A stretch of DNA of 64,000 nucleotides from Pseudomonas sp. B6002 (GTDB lineage Bacteria; Pseudomonadota; Gammaproteobacteria; Pseudomonadales; Pseudomonadaceae), in the NCBI RefSeq assembly GCF_013385985.1, contig NZ_JACAOY010000010.1, positions 124,001 through 188,000 on the forward strand, in the 5' to 3' direction. Below are positions 17,104-26,722 of this stretch, piece after piece; within the stretch, counting starts at the first letter, position 1; each line of letters starts with the position of its first letter. Both the position numbers and the translations under genes were made by a program. The notes beneath the pieces are model-generated. The model saw only the letters and a list, made by a program, of their open reading frames with translations. It was not told the origin of the DNA and made no database searches.

Positions 17104-18048
17104 TCAAACCACCTCCCGTCGCCGATCCTCCCGTGGGCACTTGGCAAACCGCGCCCGATAACTGCGGGTGAAATACGACGGCGACTCAAACCCGCAGGCA
17201 ATACTCACTTCCAGCACGCTCATGTCGCTTTGACGTAAGAGCTGCCGGGCTTTTTCCAGGCGCAGGCCGAGGTAGAAGTTGCTGGGGGTGTCGTTCAAAT
17301 GTAGGCGGAACAGGCGCTCCAGCTGGCGCCGCGTAACCTTGATCGCTTCTGCCAGGGCCAGGGTGCTCAAGGGTGGCTCGGTGTGCTGCTCCATCTCACC
17401 AATCACCTGCACCAGCTTTTTGTTGTTGATGCCATAGCGTGTGGCGATCTGCATGCGCTGGTGGTCTTTGCGCGGGCGGATGCGGCCGAGCACGAACTGC
17501 TCGGACACCTGGATCGCCAGTTCCGGGCCATGGGCCTGGGCGATCAGGTCGAGCATCAGGTCGATGGAGGCCGTCCCGCCGGCGCAGGTGATGCGGCGGC
17601 GGTCGATCTCGAACAGTTCCTGGGTCACGCTGAGCTGTGGATAAGATTCCTTGAAGGCGTCGATGGCTTCCCAATGCAGGGTCAAGCGATGGCCGTCGAG
17701 CAGGCCGGCTTCAGCAAGTACGCAGGCGCCGGTGTCGATGGCGCCCAGGGTCACGCCGTCGTGATCGAGGCGGCGCAGCCAGTGCTCCAGAGCGGGTGTG
17801 GCGAACTGCAAGGGTTCGAAACCCGCCACCACTAACAACGTCGCACCTTTTTTCAGCGGCTCCAGCGCAGCGTCGGCGTTGACCGACATGCCATTGCTCG
17901 CCAGCACCGCGCCGCCGTCGGCACTCAACACATGCCAGCGGTACAGCTCGCCACGAAAGCGGTTGGCCACCCGCAGTGGTTCCAGCGCAGAGATAAAGCC
18001 AATGGCCGAGAAGCCCGGCATCAGCAAAAAGTAGAAATCCTGGGACAT
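17104..18048 (-). CDS. cdhR: Carnitine catabolism transcriptional activator
   Basis: This 314-aa GlxA-type regulator has an N-terminal class-I glutamine-amidotransferase-like (DJ-1/PfpI) sensor domain (MPGFSAIGFISALEPLRVAN) and a C-terminal AraC HTH (VTRRQLERLFRLHLNDTPSN, SIACGFESPSYFTRSYRARF). In P. aeruginosa, CdhR responds to carnitine and activates the caiX-cdhCAB operon, which lies divergently here. The start at 18048 gives MSQDFYFLLMPGFSAI; an in-frame ATG 21 codons upstream lacks a good ribosome-binding site. Confidence 0.92.
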   Translation of the reverse strand: MSQDFYFLLMPGFSAIGFISALEPLRVANRFRGELYRWHVLSADGGAVLASNGMSVNADAALEPLKKGATLLVVAGFEPLQFATPALEHWLRRLDHDGVTLGAIDTGACVLAEAGLLDGHRLTLHWEAIDAFKESYPQLSVTQELFEIDRRRITCAGGTASIDLMLDLIAQAHGPELAIQVSEQFVLGRIRPRKDHQRMQIATRYGINNKKLVQVIGEMEQHTEPPLSTLALAEAIKVTRRQLERLFRLHLNDTPSNFYLGLRLEKARQLLRQSDMSVLEVSIACGFESPSYFTRSYRARFAKCPREDRRREVV

Positions 18049-18241
18049 GGTGGCGCTCTCGTAGGACGGGCAGCGTGGCACTGTGATACTCCCGTTCTCG
18101 GGTGGATTCAAGGGGGCAGGTCGCTGCAGTGCAAGAGCTGGTCGCCGCCGTGCGTTTTGTGGCCCGCGAAGGTACGTAACTTGGCCTCACGGCGCACAAA
18201 GACGCCGGACCCCACAATAACGACCTGCCGAGGGATCCACC
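18049..18241. promoter_or_regulatory. cdhR/caiX divergent promoter with inverted repeat
   Basis: GCGTTTTGTG (18152-18161) and CACAAAGACGC (18195-18205) form an inverted pair 33 bp apart within the 193-bp gap, suitable for the AraC-type regulator CdhR. Assignment as the CdhR site is inference. Confidence 0.4.
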
Positions 18242-19186
18242 ATGAACCGACTGATCAGCCGCTGCGTGCTTGCACTCAGCGCCAGCGCCATCTTGAGCAC
18301 GAACGTACTGGCCGCCGACGCGGCGTCCTGCCAGAACGTGCGCATGGGCGTGGTGAACTGGACCGACGTAATCGCCACCAGCGCCATGACCCAAGTGTTG
18401 CTCGACGGCCTCGGCTACAAGACCAAACAAACCAGCGCCTCCCAGCAAATCATCTTCGCCGGCATCCGTGACCAACGCCTGGACCTGTTCCTGGGCTACT
18501 GGAACCCGCTGATGACGCAGACCATTACCCCGTTCGTCGACGCCAAGCAGGTCAAGGTCCTCGACAAGCCGAGCCTGGAAGACGCGCGCGCCACCCTGGC
18601 CGTGCCGACTTACCTGGCCGACAAGGGTTTGAAGACCTTTGCCGACATCGCCAAGTTCGAAAAAGAACTGGGCGGCAAGATCTACGGCATCGAACCCGGC
18701 TCGGGCGCCAACACCCAGATCAAGGCGATGATCGCCAAGAACCAATTCGGCCTGGGCAAGTTCCAGCTGGTGGAGTCCAGCGAAGCCGGCATGCTCGCCG
18801 CCGTCGACCGCGCCGTTCGCCGCAAGGAAGCCGTGGTGTTCTTCGGCTGGGCGCCGCACCCGATGAACGTCAACGTCGCCATGACCTACCTCACCGGCAG
18901 CGACGACGCCCTGGGCCCGAACGAAGGCATGGCAACGGTATGGAGCGTGACGTCGCCGACCTACGCCGAACAGTGCCCGAACATCCACAAGTTGCTGACC
19001 AACCTGACCTTCACCGCCGCCGACGAGAGCCGGATGATGCAGCCGTTGCTGGACCACAAGGACGCCATCGAGTCCGCCAAGCAGTGGCTCAAGGATCACC
19101 CGCAAGACCAGGCCCGCTGGCTGGAAGGCGTGACCACCTTCGACGGCAAGCCGGCCGCCGCCAACCTGCAATTGACCAGCAAATAA
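18242..19186 (+). CDS. caiX: Carnitine-binding periplasmic protein
   Basis: CaiX is the 314-aa quaternary-amine-binding component that delivers carnitine to the shared Cbc ABC permease. A signal peptide (MNRLISRCVLALSASAILST..VLAADA) precedes an OpuAC-type type-II binding fold. Conserved segments include MGVVNWTDVIATSAMTQ, FLGYWNPLMTQT, GGKIYGIEPGSGAN and FFGWAPHPMNV, with Trp residues for the aromatic cage. It has no permease or ATPase of its own nearby and heads the cdh operon. A 9-bp hairpin follows the stop codon. Confidence 0.93.
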   Translation: MNRLISRCVLALSASAILSTNVLAADAASCQNVRMGVVNWTDVIATSAMTQVLLDGLGYKTKQTSASQQIIFAGIRDQRLDLFLGYWNPLMTQTITPFVDAKQVKVLDKPSLEDARATLAVPTYLADKGLKTFADIAKFEKELGGKIYGIEPGSGANTQIKAMIAKNQFGLGKFQLVESSEAGMLAAVDRAVRRKEAVVFFGWAPHPMNVNVAMTYLTGSDDALGPNEGMATVWSVTSPTYAEQCPNIHKLLTNLTFTAADESRMMQPLLDHKDAIESAKQWLKDHPQDQARWLEGVTTFDGKPAAANLQLTSK

Positions 19187-19204
19187 CCTGATTTGAATCA
19201 CCGC

Positions 19205-19228
19205 TTCGCAGCCGCTCCTGGCTGCGAA
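19205..19228 (+). other. Intercistronic hairpin after caiX
   Basis: TTCGCAGCC-GCTCCT-GGCTGCGAA forms a perfect 9-bp stem with a 6-nt loop between caiX and cdhC. No T-tract follows. It probably stabilises the upstream mRNA so that more binding protein is made than enzymes. Confidence 0.6.
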
Positions 19229-19263
19229 CGGCACCATTACGCCCGCCTGTAAGGAACCGCCTC

Positions 19264-20151
19264 ATGAATCACGACGTCATCATCACCTGCGCACTCACCG
19301 GTGCTGGCGACACGACCAGCAAAAGCCCACACGTGCCGGTCACTCCCAAACAAATCGCCGCCGCGGCGGTAGAAGCCGCCAAGGCCGGCGCCACGGTTGT
19401 GCACTGCCATGTGCGTGACCCACAAACCGGCAAGTTCAGCCGCGACGTGGCCCTGTACCGCGAAGTGATGGAGCGCATCCGCGAGGCCGACATCGACATC
19501 ATCGTCAACCTCACCGCCGGCATGGGCGGCGACCTGGAGATCGGTGGCGGCGAGAACCCGATGGAGTTCGGCCCCAACACCGACCTGGTCGGCCCGCTGA
19601 CCCGCCTGGCCCATGTGGAAGAGCTGCTGCCAGAAATCTGCACCCTGGACTGCGGCACCCTGAACTTCGGCGATGGCGACACCATTTACGTCTCCACCCC
19701 TGCGCAACTGCGCGCCGGCGCCAAACGCATCCAGGAGCTGGGCGTGAAGGCCGAGCTGGAAATCTTCGACACCGGCCACCTGTGGTTCGCCAAGCAGATG
19801 ATCAAGGAAGGCCTGCTGGACGACCCGCTGTTCCAACTGTGCCTGGGCATCCCGTGGGGCGCTCCGGCCGACACCACCACCATGAAAGCCATGGTCGATA
19901 ACCTGCCGGCCAACGCCGTGTGGGCGGGCTTCGGCATCGGCCGCATGCAAATGCCGATGGCCGCGCAAGCGGTGCTGCTGGGCGGCAACGTGCGGGTTGG
20001 CCTGGAAGACAACCTGTGGCTGGACAAGGGTGTGCTCGCCACCAACGGCCAGCTGGTGGAACGCGCCAGTGAAATCCTCAGCCGCCTGGGCGCACGGGTC
20101 ATGACCCCGGCCGAAGGGCGCGTGAAGATGGGCCTGACCAAGCGCGGCTGA
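19264..20151 (+). CDS. cdhC: 3-dehydrocarnitine cleavage enzyme (BKACE family)
   Basis: This 295-aa TIM-barrel beta-keto acid cleavage enzyme (DUF849) should react 3-dehydrocarnitine with acetyl-CoA to give acetoacetate and betainyl-CoA. Family motifs include [20 protein letters not shown] (zinc His pair), VNLTAGMGG and [15 protein letters not shown]. The order caiX-cdhC-cdhA-cdhB matches the P. aeruginosa carnitine operon. Confidence 0.94.
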   Translation: MNHDVIITCALTGAGDTTSKSPHVPVTPKQIAAAAVEAAKAGATVVHCHVRDPQTGKFSRDVALYREVMERIREADIDIIVNLTAGMGGDLEIGGGENPMEFGPNTDLVGPLTRLAHVEELLPEICTLDCGTLNFGDGDTIYVSTPAQLRAGAKRIQELGVKAELEIFDTGHLWFAKQMIKEGLLDDPLFQLCLGIPWGAPADTTTMKAMVDNLPANAVWAGFGIGRMQMPMAAQAVLLGGNVRVGLEDNLWLDKGVLATNGQLVERASEILSRLGARVMTPAEGRVKMGLTKRG

Positions 20152-20174
20152 TCCTTTCAGAACACAACCAACCC

Positions 20175-20257
20175 TGTAGGAGCCGGCTTGCCGGCGATGA
20201 GGCCCTCATGCCTGTGGCGATGCCTCTGACGCCATCGCCGGCAAGCCGGCTCCTACA
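20175..20257. repeat. REP pair (inverted)
   Basis: Arms TGTAGGAGCCGGCTTGCCGG and the complement lie between cdhC and cdhA within the operon. Confidence 0.9.
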
Positions 20258-20280
20258 CTGCCTCCATTCAGGAATATGCC

Positions 20281-21246
20281 ATGAGCTTTATCACCGAAAT
20301 CAAAACCTTCGCCGCCCTCGGCAGCGGTGTCATCGGCAGCGGCTGGGTATCCCGCGCCCTGGCCCATGGCCTGGACGTCGTGGCCTGGGACCCGGCGCCC
20401 GGCGCCGAAGCTGCGCTGCGCAAACGTGTCGCCAATGCCTGGGGCGCCCTTGAGAAACAAGGCCTGGCACCGGGTGCATCCCAGGACCGCCTGCGCTTTG
20501 TCGCCACAATCGAGGAGTGCGTGAAAGACGCCGACTTCATCCAGGAAAGCGCTCCGGAACGTCTCGAGCTGAAGCTGGAATTGCACAGCAAGATCAGCGC
20601 CGCGGCCAAGCCCAATGCATTGATCGGTTCCAGCACGTCCGGCCTGTTGCCGAGCGAATTCTATGAAGGCTCGACCCACCCGGAACGCTGCGTGGTCGGC
20701 CACCCGTTCAACCCGGTTTACCTGCTGCCGCTGGTGGAAGTGGTGGGTGGCAAGAACACCGCACCAGAGGCCATTCAAGCCGCGATCAAGGTGTATGAAT
20801 CCCTCGGCATGCGCCCGCTGCACGTGCGCAAGGAAGTCCCGGGTTTCATTGCCGACCGCCTGCTCGAAGCGCTGTGGCGCGAGGCGCTGCACCTGGTCAA
20901 TGACGGCGTGGCCACCACCGGCGAAATCGACGACGCGATCCGCTTTGGCGCAGGCCTGCGCTGGTCGTTCATGGGCACCTTCCTCACCTACACCCTGGCC
21001 GGTGGCGATGCCGGTATGCGGCACTTCATGGCGCAATTCGGCCCGGCGTTGCAACTGCCGTGGACCTACCTGCCGGCGCCGGAGCTGACCGACAAGCTGA
21101 TTGACGATGTGGTCGACGGCACCAGTGATCAGTTGGGCAAGCGCAGCATTTCGGCGCTGGAACGCTATCGTGATGATTGCTTGCTGGCGGTGCTGGAAGC
21201 GGTGAAGACCACCAAGGAAAAGCACGGCATGGCATTCGCTGAATAA
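20281..21246 (+). CDS. cdhA: L-carnitine dehydrogenase
   Basis: This 321-aa NAD+-dependent 3-hydroxyacyl-CoA-dehydrogenase-like enzyme oxidises L-carnitine to 3-dehydrocarnitine. The N-terminal Rossmann motif [19 protein letters not shown] is clear. The catalytic segment [11 protein letters not shown] is followed by [19 protein letters not shown] with the catalytic His, then a helical C-terminal domain ([19 protein letters not shown]). It is the second enzyme of the operon. Confidence 0.95.
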   Translation: MSFITEIKTFAALGSGVIGSGWVSRALAHGLDVVAWDPAPGAEAALRKRVANAWGALEKQGLAPGASQDRLRFVATIEECVKDADFIQESAPERLELKLELHSKISAAAKPNALIGSSTSGLLPSEFYEGSTHPERCVVGHPFNPVYLLPLVEVVGGKNTAPEAIQAAIKVYESLGMRPLHVRKEVPGFIADRLLEALWREALHLVNDGVATTGEIDDAIRFGAGLRWSFMGTFLTYTLAGGDAGMRHFMAQFGPALQLPWTYLPAPELTDKLIDDVVDGTSDQLGKRSISALERYRDDCLLAVLEAVKTTKEKHGMAFAE

Positions 21247-21260
21247 CCGCTGTTGATCCC

Positions 21261-21326
21261 TGTAGGAGCCGGCTTGCCGGCGATAGCCCCCTCAAGGACG
21301 CCATCGCCGGCAAGCCGGCTCCTACA
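21261..21326. repeat. REP pair (inverted)
   Basis: Arms TGTAGGAGCCGGCTTGCCGG and the complement fill the gap between cdhA and cdhB. Confidence 0.9.
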
Positions 21327-21357
21327 GTTGACCGAGTACCTACCCGGAATTTATGTC

Positions 21358-21834
21358 ATGCCTGCACTGACGACCTACACCACCCACATCCAGCCCGACT
21401 GGGTGGACTACAACGGCCATCTGCGCGATGCGTTCTATCTGCTGATCTTCAGCTACGCCACCGATGCGCTGATGGACACCCTGGGCCTGGACAGCGAAAA
21501 CCGCGAAGCCAGCGGTCATTCGCTGTTCACCCTCGAGCTGCACCTGAACTACCTGCACGAAGTGAAACTCGGCGCCGAGGTGGAGGTGCACACCCAACTC
21601 ATCGCCCATGACGCCAAGCGCCTGCACCTCTATCACAGCCTGCACCTCGTGGGCGACGAGAAGGAATTGGCGGGCAACGAACAGATGCTGCTGCACGTCG
21701 ACCTCGCCGGCCCGCACTCCGCGCCGTTCACCGAGGCCACGCTGGAAAAACTCACGGCCATCAGCGCAGAACAGGCCGACCTGCCACGCCCCGCCCTGCT
21801 TGGCCGAGTGATTGGACTGCCACCCAAAAAATAA
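21358..21834 (+). CDS. cdhB: Betainyl-CoA thioesterase
   Basis: This 158-aa hotdog-fold thioesterase hydrolyses betainyl-CoA to glycine betaine and CoA. The family signature QPDWVDYNGHLRDAFYL (Asp/Asn-Gly-His) lies near the N-terminus. The start at 21358 (MPALTTYTTHIQ) lies after the REP pair; upstream in-frame sequence is REP-derived. It ends the cdhCAB set and links carnitine breakdown to the GbcAB pathway. Confidence 0.92.
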   Translation: MPALTTYTTHIQPDWVDYNGHLRDAFYLLIFSYATDALMDTLGLDSENREASGHSLFTLELHLNYLHEVKLGAEVEVHTQLIAHDAKRLHLYHSLHLVGDEKELAGNEQMLLHVDLAGPHSAPFTEATLEKLTAISAEQADLPRPALLGRVIGLPPKK

Positions 21835-21849
21835 AAACAAGGAGCCACC

Positions 21850-23010
21850 ATGCAAACCGCCGCCGCTGTTGCCGATTTCCGTACCTACCCGAAGATCTGT
21901 GACCTCGACGAGGTCCAGGTACTCGACGATCAGATTCGTGTGCGCTGGGCCGATGGGCGGGTCAGCCCTTTCCACCATCAGTGGCTGCGGGACAACTGCC
22001 CGTGCGCGCAGTGCGTGTACAGCGTGACCCGCGAGCAGGTGCTGGAGATCGTCGATGTGGACGAACAGCTCACCGCAATCAGCGCGCACATCGTGCAAGG
22101 TGACCTGAGCGTGGAATGGAGCGGCGGCCACCACAGCCGGTACGATTCCGGCTGGTTGCGGGCCCATGCCTACGATGATGAATCCCGCGCTGAACGACGG
22201 GCGGCAAAGCCCAAGTCCCAGCTGTGGGACAGCCGTTTCAACCTGCCGGTTTTCGACTATGCGGCGGTCATGCAAGACCCCGACACATTGCTGCAATGGC
22301 TGCTGGCCTTGCGCGACACCGGCCTGACGCAAATCCGTGGCGTGCCCACCGAGCCCGGCTCACTGGCGTTCATCGCCAAGCGCATTTCGTTCATCCGCGA
22401 GAGCAACTTCGGCGTGCTGTTCAACGTGCAATCCAAGGCCGATGCCGACAGCAATGCCTACACCGCGTTCAACCTGCCGCTGCACAGTGATTTGCCGACG
22501 CGGGAGCTGCAACCGGGCCTGCAATTCCTGCATTGCCTGGTGAACGACGCCGACGGTGGCGAGAGCATTTTTGTCGACGGGTTTGCCATCGCCCAGGCCC
22601 TGCGCAACGAAGACCCCGAGGCGTTTCGTGCACTGTGTGAGATCCCCGTGGAATTTCGCAACAAGGACCGCCACAGCGACTACCGCCGGCTCGCACCGAT
22701 CATCGCGCTGGATGCCCTGGGCGAAGTGGCGGAGATCCGCATGGCTAACTTTCTACGCGGGCCGTTCGAGGCCAGCGTGGAGCAGATGCCACTGCTCTAC
22801 CGCGCGTATCGGCGGTTTATTGCGATGACGCGGGAGGAGCGTTTCCGCGTGGTACAGCGCCTGAATCCGGGTGAGTTGTGGTGCTTTGATAACCGCCGGA
22901 CGTTGCATGCGCGCAATGCATTCGACCCGGCGTCCGGGGCGCGGCATTTTCAGGGGTGCTATATCGATCGGGATGAGTTGTTGTCCAGGATATTGGTATT
23001 GCAAAGGTAG
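21850..23010 (+). CDS. Gamma-butyrobetaine dioxygenase (TauD/BBOX family)
   Basis: This 386-aa Fe(II)/2-oxoglutarate oxygenase should hydroxylate gamma-butyrobetaine to L-carnitine. An N-terminal DUF971 zinc domain is seen in DNCPCAQC (C50, C52, C55). The catalytic domain has the H-x-D pair in LHSDLPTREL and a distal His in RRTLHARNAFD. It starts 15 bp after cdhB with an AAGGAG site and probably belongs to the same operon. That would let the cell feed butyrobetaine into carnitine catabolism. Confidence 0.88.
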   Translation: MQTAAAVADFRTYPKICDLDEVQVLDDQIRVRWADGRVSPFHHQWLRDNCPCAQCVYSVTREQVLEIVDVDEQLTAISAHIVQGDLSVEWSGGHHSRYDSGWLRAHAYDDESRAERRAAKPKSQLWDSRFNLPVFDYAAVMQDPDTLLQWLLALRDTGLTQIRGVPTEPGSLAFIAKRISFIRESNFGVLFNVQSKADADSNAYTAFNLPLHSDLPTRELQPGLQFLHCLVNDADGGESIFVDGFAIAQALRNEDPEAFRALCEIPVEFRNKDRHSDYRRLAPIIALDALGEVAEIRMANFLRGPFEASVEQMPLLYRAYRRFIAMTREERFRVVQRLNPGELWCFDNRRTLHARNAFDPASGARHFQGCYIDRDELLSRILVLQR

Positions 23011-23022
23011 ACCGAGGTGCGG

Positions 23023-23106
23023 CCATCGCCGGCAAGCCGGCTCCTACAGGGGTACGCATTCCAAAGGTGGAACTCGGTCAAATGTGGGAGCTGGCTTGCC
23101 TGCGAT
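23023..23106. repeat. Two opposed REP arms
   Basis: A CGCCGGCAAGCCGGCTCCTA arm is followed 34 bp later by a TGTGGGAGCTGGCTTGCCTG arm, that is, a pair in the reverse order of most in the window. Confidence 0.85.
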
Positions 23107-23137
23107 GAGGCCGGTACAAACACCACAAAACCCAGGC

Positions 23138-23174
23138 AAAAAAAGCCCCAACCCAGCCGTGACTGGATCGGGGC
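23138..23174 (-). terminator. Terminator-like hairpin for leftward transcription
   Basis: Read on the minus strand, GCCCC-type arms (23145-23149 and 23170-23174) with an inner CTGG/CCAG stem are followed by seven T residues. It could stop transcripts arriving from the gbdR side, or guard the end of the cdh operon. Confidence 0.55.
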
Positions 23175-23387
23175 AGAGCGCTTGGTGTGAGCGTGACATC
23201 CCGAGGGTGACCAAACCTTCAAGGTGCTTGCCTGGCATTCAGTGTGCCTATTACTGCTGTCGGTAAATGGCCCGAAAACGACATGCTCATAGCCATCTGA
23301 GGCATTCGTTGATTCTGCCCTTGCCGACCGCTCGGGGGGCTACCAGAATCGAGGTCAGACCCCGCTCCCTACACCAGGAAAAACGCC

Positions 23388-23651
23388 ATGATGCACGCGG
23401 ATTTGATTGACCAGGATGACCTGCTGGGCCACCTGCGCTCGCTGGGTTTTGAAGTGTCCAGCGGCGCCACCGCTGAGCAGGCTTGCGAGTGCGCGGTACG
23501 CGGCTTGAGTGCGGCTCGGGCCAAGGCACTCAAGGGCATGGTGGAACAGATGTACACCGGCAGCGCGACGATCTTGCCGGCGGTGCGCCAGGCGATCGAC
23601 AAGCAGTTGTTGCCGGCGTTGGTGCAGTTCAAGCAGAACTCTGGCGCCTGA
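23388..23651 (+). CDS. Small conserved hypothetical protein next to gbdR
   Basis: The 87-aa soluble product starts MMHADLIDQDDLLGHLRSLG and has an amphipathic helical pattern without signal or membrane segments. AGGAAA lies about 9 nt before the ATG. I do not recognise a domain. Its place, converging on the gbdR 3' end, matches a small hypothetical gene beside gbdR in other pseudomonads. No function can be assigned. Confidence 0.65.
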   Translation: MMHADLIDQDDLLGHLRSLGFEVSSGATAEQACECAVRGLSAARAKALKGMVEQMYTGSATILPAVRQAIDKQLLPALVQFKQNSGA

Positions 23652-23660
23652 TACATAGCT

Positions 23661-23725
23661 ATCGCAGGCAAGCCAGCTCCTACAGGGGAATGCGTTCCAA
23701 CTGTGGGAGCTGGCTTGCCTGCGAT
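23661..23725. repeat. REP arms, reverse order
   Basis: An ATCGCAGGCAAGCCAGCTCC arm faces TGTGGGAGCTGGCTTGCCTG, placed between the convergent 87-aa gene and gbdR. Confidence 0.85.
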
Positions 23726-23739
23726 GAAGGCGACTCGGT

Positions 23740-24843
23740 CTAGAGCCTCACGCTGGCAAACGTCGACTCATTACGCGCCTGGCTCAACGCCGACATCGGC
23801 CCCGACAACGGTGACAACACCAGCGCCTGCGGAATCGGCATCATCGCCACCTGTTGGGTGGTGTTGGAGCCTACGCGCTCATCCCGTGGTGGAATGCCGA
23901 AGTATTCGCGGTAGCACTTGGAGAAGTGCGGCGTGGAGACAAACCCGCACACCGACGCCACTTCGATGATCGACATCGGTGTTTGCTTGAGCAACTGCCG
24001 TGCACGTATCAGGCGCAGCTTGAGGTAGTAGCGCGACGGCGAGCAGTGCAGGTATTTCTGGAACAGGCGCTCCAGCTGACGACGGGACACGGCGACATAC
24101 ACCGCCAGTTCGTCCAGGTCGATCGGCTCTTCCAGGTTGGCTTCCATCAGCGCGACGATTTCCTGCAGCTTCGGCTGGTTGGTGCCGAGCATGTGCTTGA
24201 GCGGCACACGCTGGTGGTCCTGTTCGTTGCGGATGCGTTCGTACACGAACATCTCAGAGATGGCGGCCGACAGTTCACGGCCGTGGTCGCGGCTGATCAG
24301 GTGCAGCATCATGTCCAGCGGTGCGGTGCCGCCCGAACTGGTGAAGCGGTTACGGTCGAGGGTGAACAGGCGTGTGCTCATGGCCACGCGGGGGAAGGCT
24401 TCCTGCATCGACGCCAGGCATTCCCAGTGCACGCTGCAATCGAACCCGTCCAGCAAACCGGCACAGGCCAGGGCCCAGCTGCCGGTGCACACCGCGCCAA
24501 GGCGGCGGGACTGGCGCGCCTGGCTTTGCAGCCACGACACGTGCTCACGGGTCACGGTGCGTTGGATACCCACGCCGCCGCACACAATCACGGTGTCCAG
24601 GGCTGGGGCTTTGTGCATGGAGGCATCGGGGGTGATCTGCAGACCGTCGCTGGCCCACACCTGGTTTCCGTCAACACTCAAGGTGGTCCAGCGATACAGC
24701 TCGCGGCCGGAGAGTTGGTTGGCCATGCGCAGCGGTTCGACTGCGGAAGCCAGGGAAATCAGCGTGAAATTGTCCAGCAGCAAAAAGCCGATGGATTGAG
24801 GCGCACGGTTCTGGGGTTGGGCCCCGGAGTTGAACGACGTCAT
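23740..24843 (-). CDS. gbdR: Glycine betaine/dimethylglycine-responsive activator
   Basis: GbdR is a 367-aa GlxA/AraC-type regulator. The N-terminal DJ-1/PfpI-like sensor starts with QSIGFLLLDNFTLISLASAV and includes AVCTGSWALACAGLLDG. The AraC HTH is at about residues 240-330 (VSRRQLERLFQKYLHCSPSR, SVCGFVSTPHFSKCYREYFG). In P. aeruginosa it senses glycine betaine and dimethylglycine and activates gbcAB, dgc, cbc, sdaB and other genes, most of which surround it here. Confidence 0.95.
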   Translation of the reverse strand: MTSFNSGAQPQNRAPQSIGFLLLDNFTLISLASAVEPLRMANQLSGRELYRWTTLSVDGNQVWASDGLQITPDASMHKAPALDTVIVCGGVGIQRTVTREHVSWLQSQARQSRRLGAVCTGSWALACAGLLDGFDCSVHWECLASMQEAFPRVAMSTRLFTLDRNRFTSSGGTAPLDMMLHLISRDHGRELSAAISEMFVYERIRNEQDHQRVPLKHMLGTNQPKLQEIVALMEANLEEPIDLDELAVYVAVSRRQLERLFQKYLHCSPSRYYLKLRLIRARQLLKQTPMSIIEVASVCGFVSTPHFSKCYREYFGIPPRDERVGSNTTQQVAMMPIPQALVLSPLSGPMSALSQARNESTFASVRL

Positions 24844-25345
24844 CGCGGTATCTCCTCACACAAAGCGGGTGATGGCCTCAGGCGAGGCTCTTGTTATTGC
24901 GCTCGTCTGCGACACAGAACGAGGCTTTGAATTGATAGAGCAAATGCCATGCCTAAAATTGAATGGCCGTCCAATAACTCCTAAAAACGACCTCATGACG
25001 CGTCTATATAAGCCCGCGCGGTATGTGCGGGATATGACCCGAAATGGGCGTAGGAGCAGGCCTACCTGAGGGGTGTGAGCAGATCGGTAGCACTTGTGGG
25101 AAGGCGCTTTGCGGGTGTGGGAGAAGTCTGTCACCGCAAGCGCGGATGACGAGGGGTCAGGCGGGAAATCGTTTGGGAGCTACTTATCTGTTTGCGACGC
25201 GCTAAAAGGTGGCGCTTTTGGATCCGGGTGTTCACTTTATGCGCAATGTTGCCTGGGCTGACGCTATCGCCGGCAAGCCGGGCTCCTACAATGGAACGCG
25301 CACTCCTGTAGGAGCCGGCTTGCCGGCGATAGCCATTTCAAAGGC
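24844..25345. other. gbdR upstream region with REPs
   Basis: This 502-bp gap contains the gbdR promoter and a REP pair at 25265-25330 near sdaB. A short rightward reading frame (about 24830-25069) overlaps the gbdR start and lacks a ribosome-binding site. I see no gene here. Confidence 0.5.
25265..25330. repeat. REP arms, reverse order
   Basis: ATCGCCGGCAAGCCGGGCTC and GTAGGAGCCGGCTTGCCGGC arms flank a short spacer just after the sdaB stop codon. Confidence 0.85.
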
Positions 25346-26722
25346 TCAACATTCCACGGCACTCACCGCCAACCCACCCCGCGATGTCTCTTTGTACTTG
25401 TCATGCATGTCCGCCCCGGTATCGCGCATGGTGCGGATCACCCGGTCCAGGGAGATGAAATGCTGGCCATCCCCGCGCAAGGCCATCTGCGCCGCGTTGA
25501 TCGCCTTCACCGCCGCAATCGCATTACGCTCGATGCACGGCACCTGCACCAACCCGCCCACCGGGTCGCAGGTAAGGCCGAGGTTATGTTCCAAACCGAT
25601 TTCAGCGGCGTTACACAATTGCTCCGGGGTAGCGCCGAGGATTTCCGCCAAGCCGGCCGCCGCCATGGCGCAGGCCGAGCCCACTTCGCCCTGGCAGCCC
25701 ACCTCGGCGCCTGAGATCGAAGCGTTTTTCTTGCACAGGATGCCCACCGCCGCCGCGCCGAGCAGGTAGTCGACCACGTTGGCTTCGGTGACGTCCTCGC
25801 TGAACTTCATAAAGTAGTGCAGCACCGCCGGGATGATCCCCGCCGCGCCATTGGTCGGTGCGGTGACCATGCGCCCACCGGCGGCGTTTTCTTCGTTGAC
25901 CGCCAGGGCGAACAGGTTGACCCATTCCATGGCGCTCAAGGTCGAACCGATCACATTGGGCTTGTTCAATTCCTGCAGGCTGCGATGCAACTTGGCCGCA
26001 CGCCGGCGCACGTTCAGGCCACCGGGCAGGATGCCCTCGTGCTTGAGGCCCTGCTCCACGCAATCTTGCATGGCGCGCCAGAGCTTCATCAGGCCGCTGC
26101 GGATCTCTTCTTCAGAGCGCCACACCTTTTCATTGGCCATCATCAACTCGGCCACGCGCAGGTTGTGGGTCTTGCACAGCTGCAGCAACTCCACCGCGCT
26201 GGAGAAATCGTAAGGCAACTCGGTGCGGTCCATGTCGGCCACGCCGCTTTGCGCCTGGGCCTCATCCACCACAAAACCGCCGCCGACTGAATAGTAGGTG
26301 TCGCGGTGCAGTTCGCCGTCATCGCCGTACACCACCAGGGTCATGGCGTTGGGATGGAACGGCAGGTTTTCGTCGAGCAGGCGCATGTCCCGTGCCCACA
26401 CGAACGGCACCGGCAAACGCCCGTCCAGCAGCAGCGTGTCGGTTTCGCGCAAGGTGTGAATACGCAGGCCGATCTGCGAAGGGTCGATTGCATCCGGCCA
26501 TTCCCCCATCAAGCCCATGATGGTGGCGGTATCGCTGCCATGGCCGATGCCCGTGGCGGACAGCGAGCCATAGAGCTGAACTTCGACGCGCCGCACTTGT
26601 TCCAACCATTCACGTTCACGCAGTGCCTGGACGAACAATGCCGCGGCGCGCATGGGGCCGACGGTGTGAGAACTCGAAGGCCCGATGCCGATCTTGAACA
26701 GGTCGAAAACACTGATAGCCAT
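25346..26722 (-). CDS. sdaB: L-serine ammonia-lyase, iron-sulfur type
   Basis: This 458-aa single-chain L-serine dehydratase deaminates serine to pyruvate. The N-terminal domain starts [20 protein letters not shown]. The C-terminal catalytic part has [18 protein letters not shown] and cysteines in [18 protein letters not shown] and [19 protein letters not shown] for the [4Fe-4S] cluster. It lies between gbdR and cbcX. It is expected to finish betaine-carbon flow (glycine, serine, pyruvate) under GbdR. Confidence 0.94.
   Translation of the reverse strand: MAISVFDLFKIGIGPSSSHTVGPMRAAALFVQALREREWLEQVRRVEVQLYGSLSATGIGHGSDTATIMGLMGEWPDAIDPSQIGLRIHTLRETDTLLLDGRLPVPFVWARDMRLLDENLPFHPNAMTLVVYGDDGELHRDTYYSVGGGFVVDEAQAQSGVADMDRTELPYDFSSAVELLQLCKTHNLRVAELMMANEKVWRSEEEIRSGLMKLWRAMQDCVEQGLKHEGILPGGLNVRRRAAKLHRSLQELNKPNVIGSTLSAMEWVNLFALAVNEENAAGGRMVTAPTNGAAGIIPAVLHYFMKFSEDVTEANVVDYLLGAAAVGILCKKNASISGAEVGCQGEVGSACAMAAAGLAEILGATPEQLCNAAEIGLEHNLGLTCDPVGGLVQVPCIERNAIAAVKAINAAQMALRGDGQHFISLDRVIRTMRDTGADMHDKYKETSRGGLAVSAVEC

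Larger units (their letters stand above)
23011..23387. other. Intergenic region with REPs and a hairpin
   Basis: This 377-bp gap holds a REP pair at 23023-23106, a minus-strand terminator-like hairpin at 23138-23174 and no credible open reading frame. The remainder shows nothing I can name. Confidence 0.6.

Noticed and set aside
24830-25069. Rightward 79-codon frame upstream of gbdR
   Set aside because: It starts inside the gbdR 5' end without a ribosome-binding site and covers the expected promoter.
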